This document shows positions 4,141-5,416 of a stretch of 5,416 nucleotides of DNA, in pieces. The stretch is taken from assembly GCA_947631585.1 (NCBI GenBank), contig CANRLY010000127.1, positions 1-5,416 of the forward strand. Reading direction: 5' to 3'. The notes below the pieces were generated by a model. That model was given only the letters and a program-made list of their open reading frames with translations. It did no database searches and was not told where the DNA came from. Numbering within the stretch: position 1 is the first letter of the stretch; the number at the start of each line of letters is the position of its first letter. Origin of the DNA: an uncultured Clostridia bacterium (lineage in GTDB: Bacteria; Bacillota; Clostridia; Oscillospirales; Ruminococcaceae). The translations under genes and the position numbers were made by a program.

Positions 4141-5158
4141 TTTTTGATAGCCTTTTCAGACCTGTTCTATTCGCTGGACAGTGCGCTGAAAGATAAGCTA
4201 TACCAATCTCCCAATGGGATAAACAACACCATCAAAATAATTGCGATAGACGACAAGACCCTTGAGGAAATATGACCTTTCGGCACATGGGACAGAAGCG
4301 TTTACGCCGACCTTATAGATTCCCTGGGGGATTCTCCGGCGGTCATCGCTATGGATATAATGTTCTTCGGGAGCATAAGCGAAGAGGGCGATGAAGCTCT
4401 GCGGCTTGCCTACTGCGCAGTGTTTGTACCGCTGACCTTCCTGTTCAACCTGGTGAGACGCTATGCGCTTGAAACTTTGGAAAAGCGCAGGATAACTGCG
4501 GCGTTCAAAAAATATGTCTCTCCGCAGGTGGTCGATGAAATGTTCCGCAAAGGCGGCTATCAGATAAAGCTTGGCGGCGAAAACCGCCATATCGCCGTGC
4601 TTTTCGTGGATATCAGGGGCTTTACCCCCGATGTCTGAAGCCCTCGAACCGGAGCAGGTGGTGGATATCCTTAACAGCTACCTTAACCTGACCACCAACT
4701 CTATCTTTGCAAACGGCGGAACTCTTGACAAATTTATCGGGGACACAACTATGGCGGTGTTCAATGCGCCGTTTGACCTGGACGACTATGTGTTCCGTGC
4801 GGTAAAGACCGCCTGGGATATAGTTCAGGGCGGCAATGAGATAGAAAGCAAATATATGGAAAAATACGGCAGATCGGTAAGCTTCGGCATAGGCGTGAAC
4901 TGCGGTAATGCAGTTGTGGGAAATATAGGCTGCGACTTCAGAATGGACTATACCGCCATAGGCGATACGGTGAACACAGCCGCTCGTCTTGAAGCCAACG
5001 CAAAACGTGGTCAGGTGCTTATAAGCGAAAGCGTTTATGAGCAGGTGAAAGACCGCATAGAGGCAGAGCCGATAGGCGAGATACCTCTGAAAGACAAGTC
5101 AAAGGGCGTATTCGAATATTCTCTTACAAATATAAAAGCAAACGAGGCTGACAAATGA
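4117..5158 (+). pseudogene. Decayed CHASE2-class III adenylate cyclase
   Basis: The intact form would be a membrane sensor cyclase making cAMP. A hydrophobic segment, KICFVLVFLIAFSDLFYSL (from 4120), leads into a CHASE2 N-terminus (IIAIDDKTLEE, TWDRSVYADLIDSL, AMDIMFFGS). A last membrane segment (AYCAVFVPLTFLFNL) and RRITAAFKKYVSPQVVDEMF follow, and then the catalytic domain. Lesions: no start codon; TGA at 4273-4275 where CHASE2 usually has Gly (EEI-stop-PFG); a large in-frame deletion near 4400 joining CHASE2 DEAL directly to the last membrane helix; and an extra C in the run 4625-4629 that shifts the frame after VDIRGFTP. After correction the catalytic residues are intact: VDIRGF, LDKFIGDTTMAVF, FGIGVNCGNAVVGNIG, and AIGDTVNTAARLE. 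An internal fragment could be made, but it would lack the first metal-binding Asp region in frame. Confidence 0.9.
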
Positions 5159-5416
5159 GCAGATTTCTTATAATTCCAGACCTGAAAAATATAGATAAGC
5201 ACTTGTCTCTGGCGGAAGAATATGACCTGGGTTTTGAGTATAACGATTTTTTCATGCCGGATATGCTGGACGATGAGCAAAGGCTGGATAATGCGATATC
5301 GGCATATAAGTCTCACAAACTTCCGCCGTACTGCACCAGCCACGGGGATTTCTTTGATGTGATAGTGTTCAGCGACGACAAGCTCATATGCGCAGTCGCT
5401 GATAAACGCATAAGGC
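5155..5416 (+). CDS. Sugar phosphate isomerase/epimerase-like protein, 5' part
   Basis: ATG 5155 overlaps the stop of the cyclase remnant (ATGA). GAGG (5144-5147) lies seven bases upstream, the layout of translational coupling. The first 87 codons are open and run off the window. The sequence MSRFLIIPDLKNIDKHLSLA, then YDLGFEYNDFFMPDML and YCTSHGDFFDVIVFSDDKLI, fits the start of the xylose isomerase-like TIM-barrel family (sugar phosphate isomerases/epimerases, AP endonuclease family 2). It shows the first beta strand, a Glu in GFEYN, and the TSHGDFFDV segment with His that typically lies near the metal site. Substrate cannot be told. The gene looks healthy although the upstream gene is dead, so it must either have its own promoter inside the remnant or rely on read-through. 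Confidence 0.8.
   Translation, partial: MSRFLIIPDLKNIDKHLSLAEEYDLGFEYNDFFMPDMLDDEQRLDNAISAYKSHKLPPYCTSHGDFFDVIVFSDDKLICAVADKRIR

Noticed and set aside
4198..4590. Minus-strand open frame of 130 codons
   Set aside because: It is antisense to clear CHASE2 and cyclase coding sequence on the plus strand.
5035..5343. Minus-strand open frame of 102 codons
   Set aside because: It is antisense to the cyclase C-terminus and the isomerase-like gene, both recognisable on the plus strand.

Overview
The window looks like a chromosomal segment of a low-to-mid GC Clostridia member, plausibly a Ruminococcus-like Oscillospiraceae. The clues are strong AGGAGG-type ribosome binding sites, a TTGACA/TATAAT promoter, a tRNA with encoded CCA, and the mix of c-di-GMP, CHASE2 cyclase and sugar isomerase genes. 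The genus is inferred from general character only.

Left part (1-821), mostly on the minus strand. A gene runs off the left edge and only its first eight codons are visible. Its promoter/leader/RBS unit is present twice in tandem with a period of about 95 bp. Next come a minus-strand terminator (288-322) and two copies of an 87-88 nt structured repeat (412-499 and 568-654). The stems of these copies differ in sequence, but every difference is compensated. The second copy abuts the CCA end of a tRNA-Leu(UAA) gene (655-741), which has a clear sigma-A promoter.

Middle (891-3064), plus strand. A compact four-gene cassette encodes a 73-aa unknown protein, a 132-aa DUF2589-like protein, a 191-aa DUF2589 protein and a 298-aa protein. 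The last has an RPD...DIT...GHIKYK pattern suggestive of a PD-(D/E)xK-type nuclease core. Gene spacing is 15, 16 and 0 nt, and a perfect 14-bp hairpin terminator closes the unit. This is the best candidate here for an undescribed system: two related beta-rich DUF2589 proteins with a possible effector enzyme. The function is unknown.

Right part (3091-5158). Two second-messenger genes lie head to head, and both are wrecked. On the minus strand is a GAF-GGDEF diguanylate cyclase with frameshifts and a precise loss of the GGD signature. On the plus strand is a CHASE2-class III adenylate cyclase with a nonsense codon, a large in-frame internal deletion and a frameshift. Their 5' ends collide near 4100-4145 with no intergenic region left, so one deletion probably removed both starts. 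An apparently intact gene for a sugar phosphate isomerase/epimerase-like protein begins inside the stop codon of the dead cyclase (ATGA overlap at 5155) and runs off the right edge.
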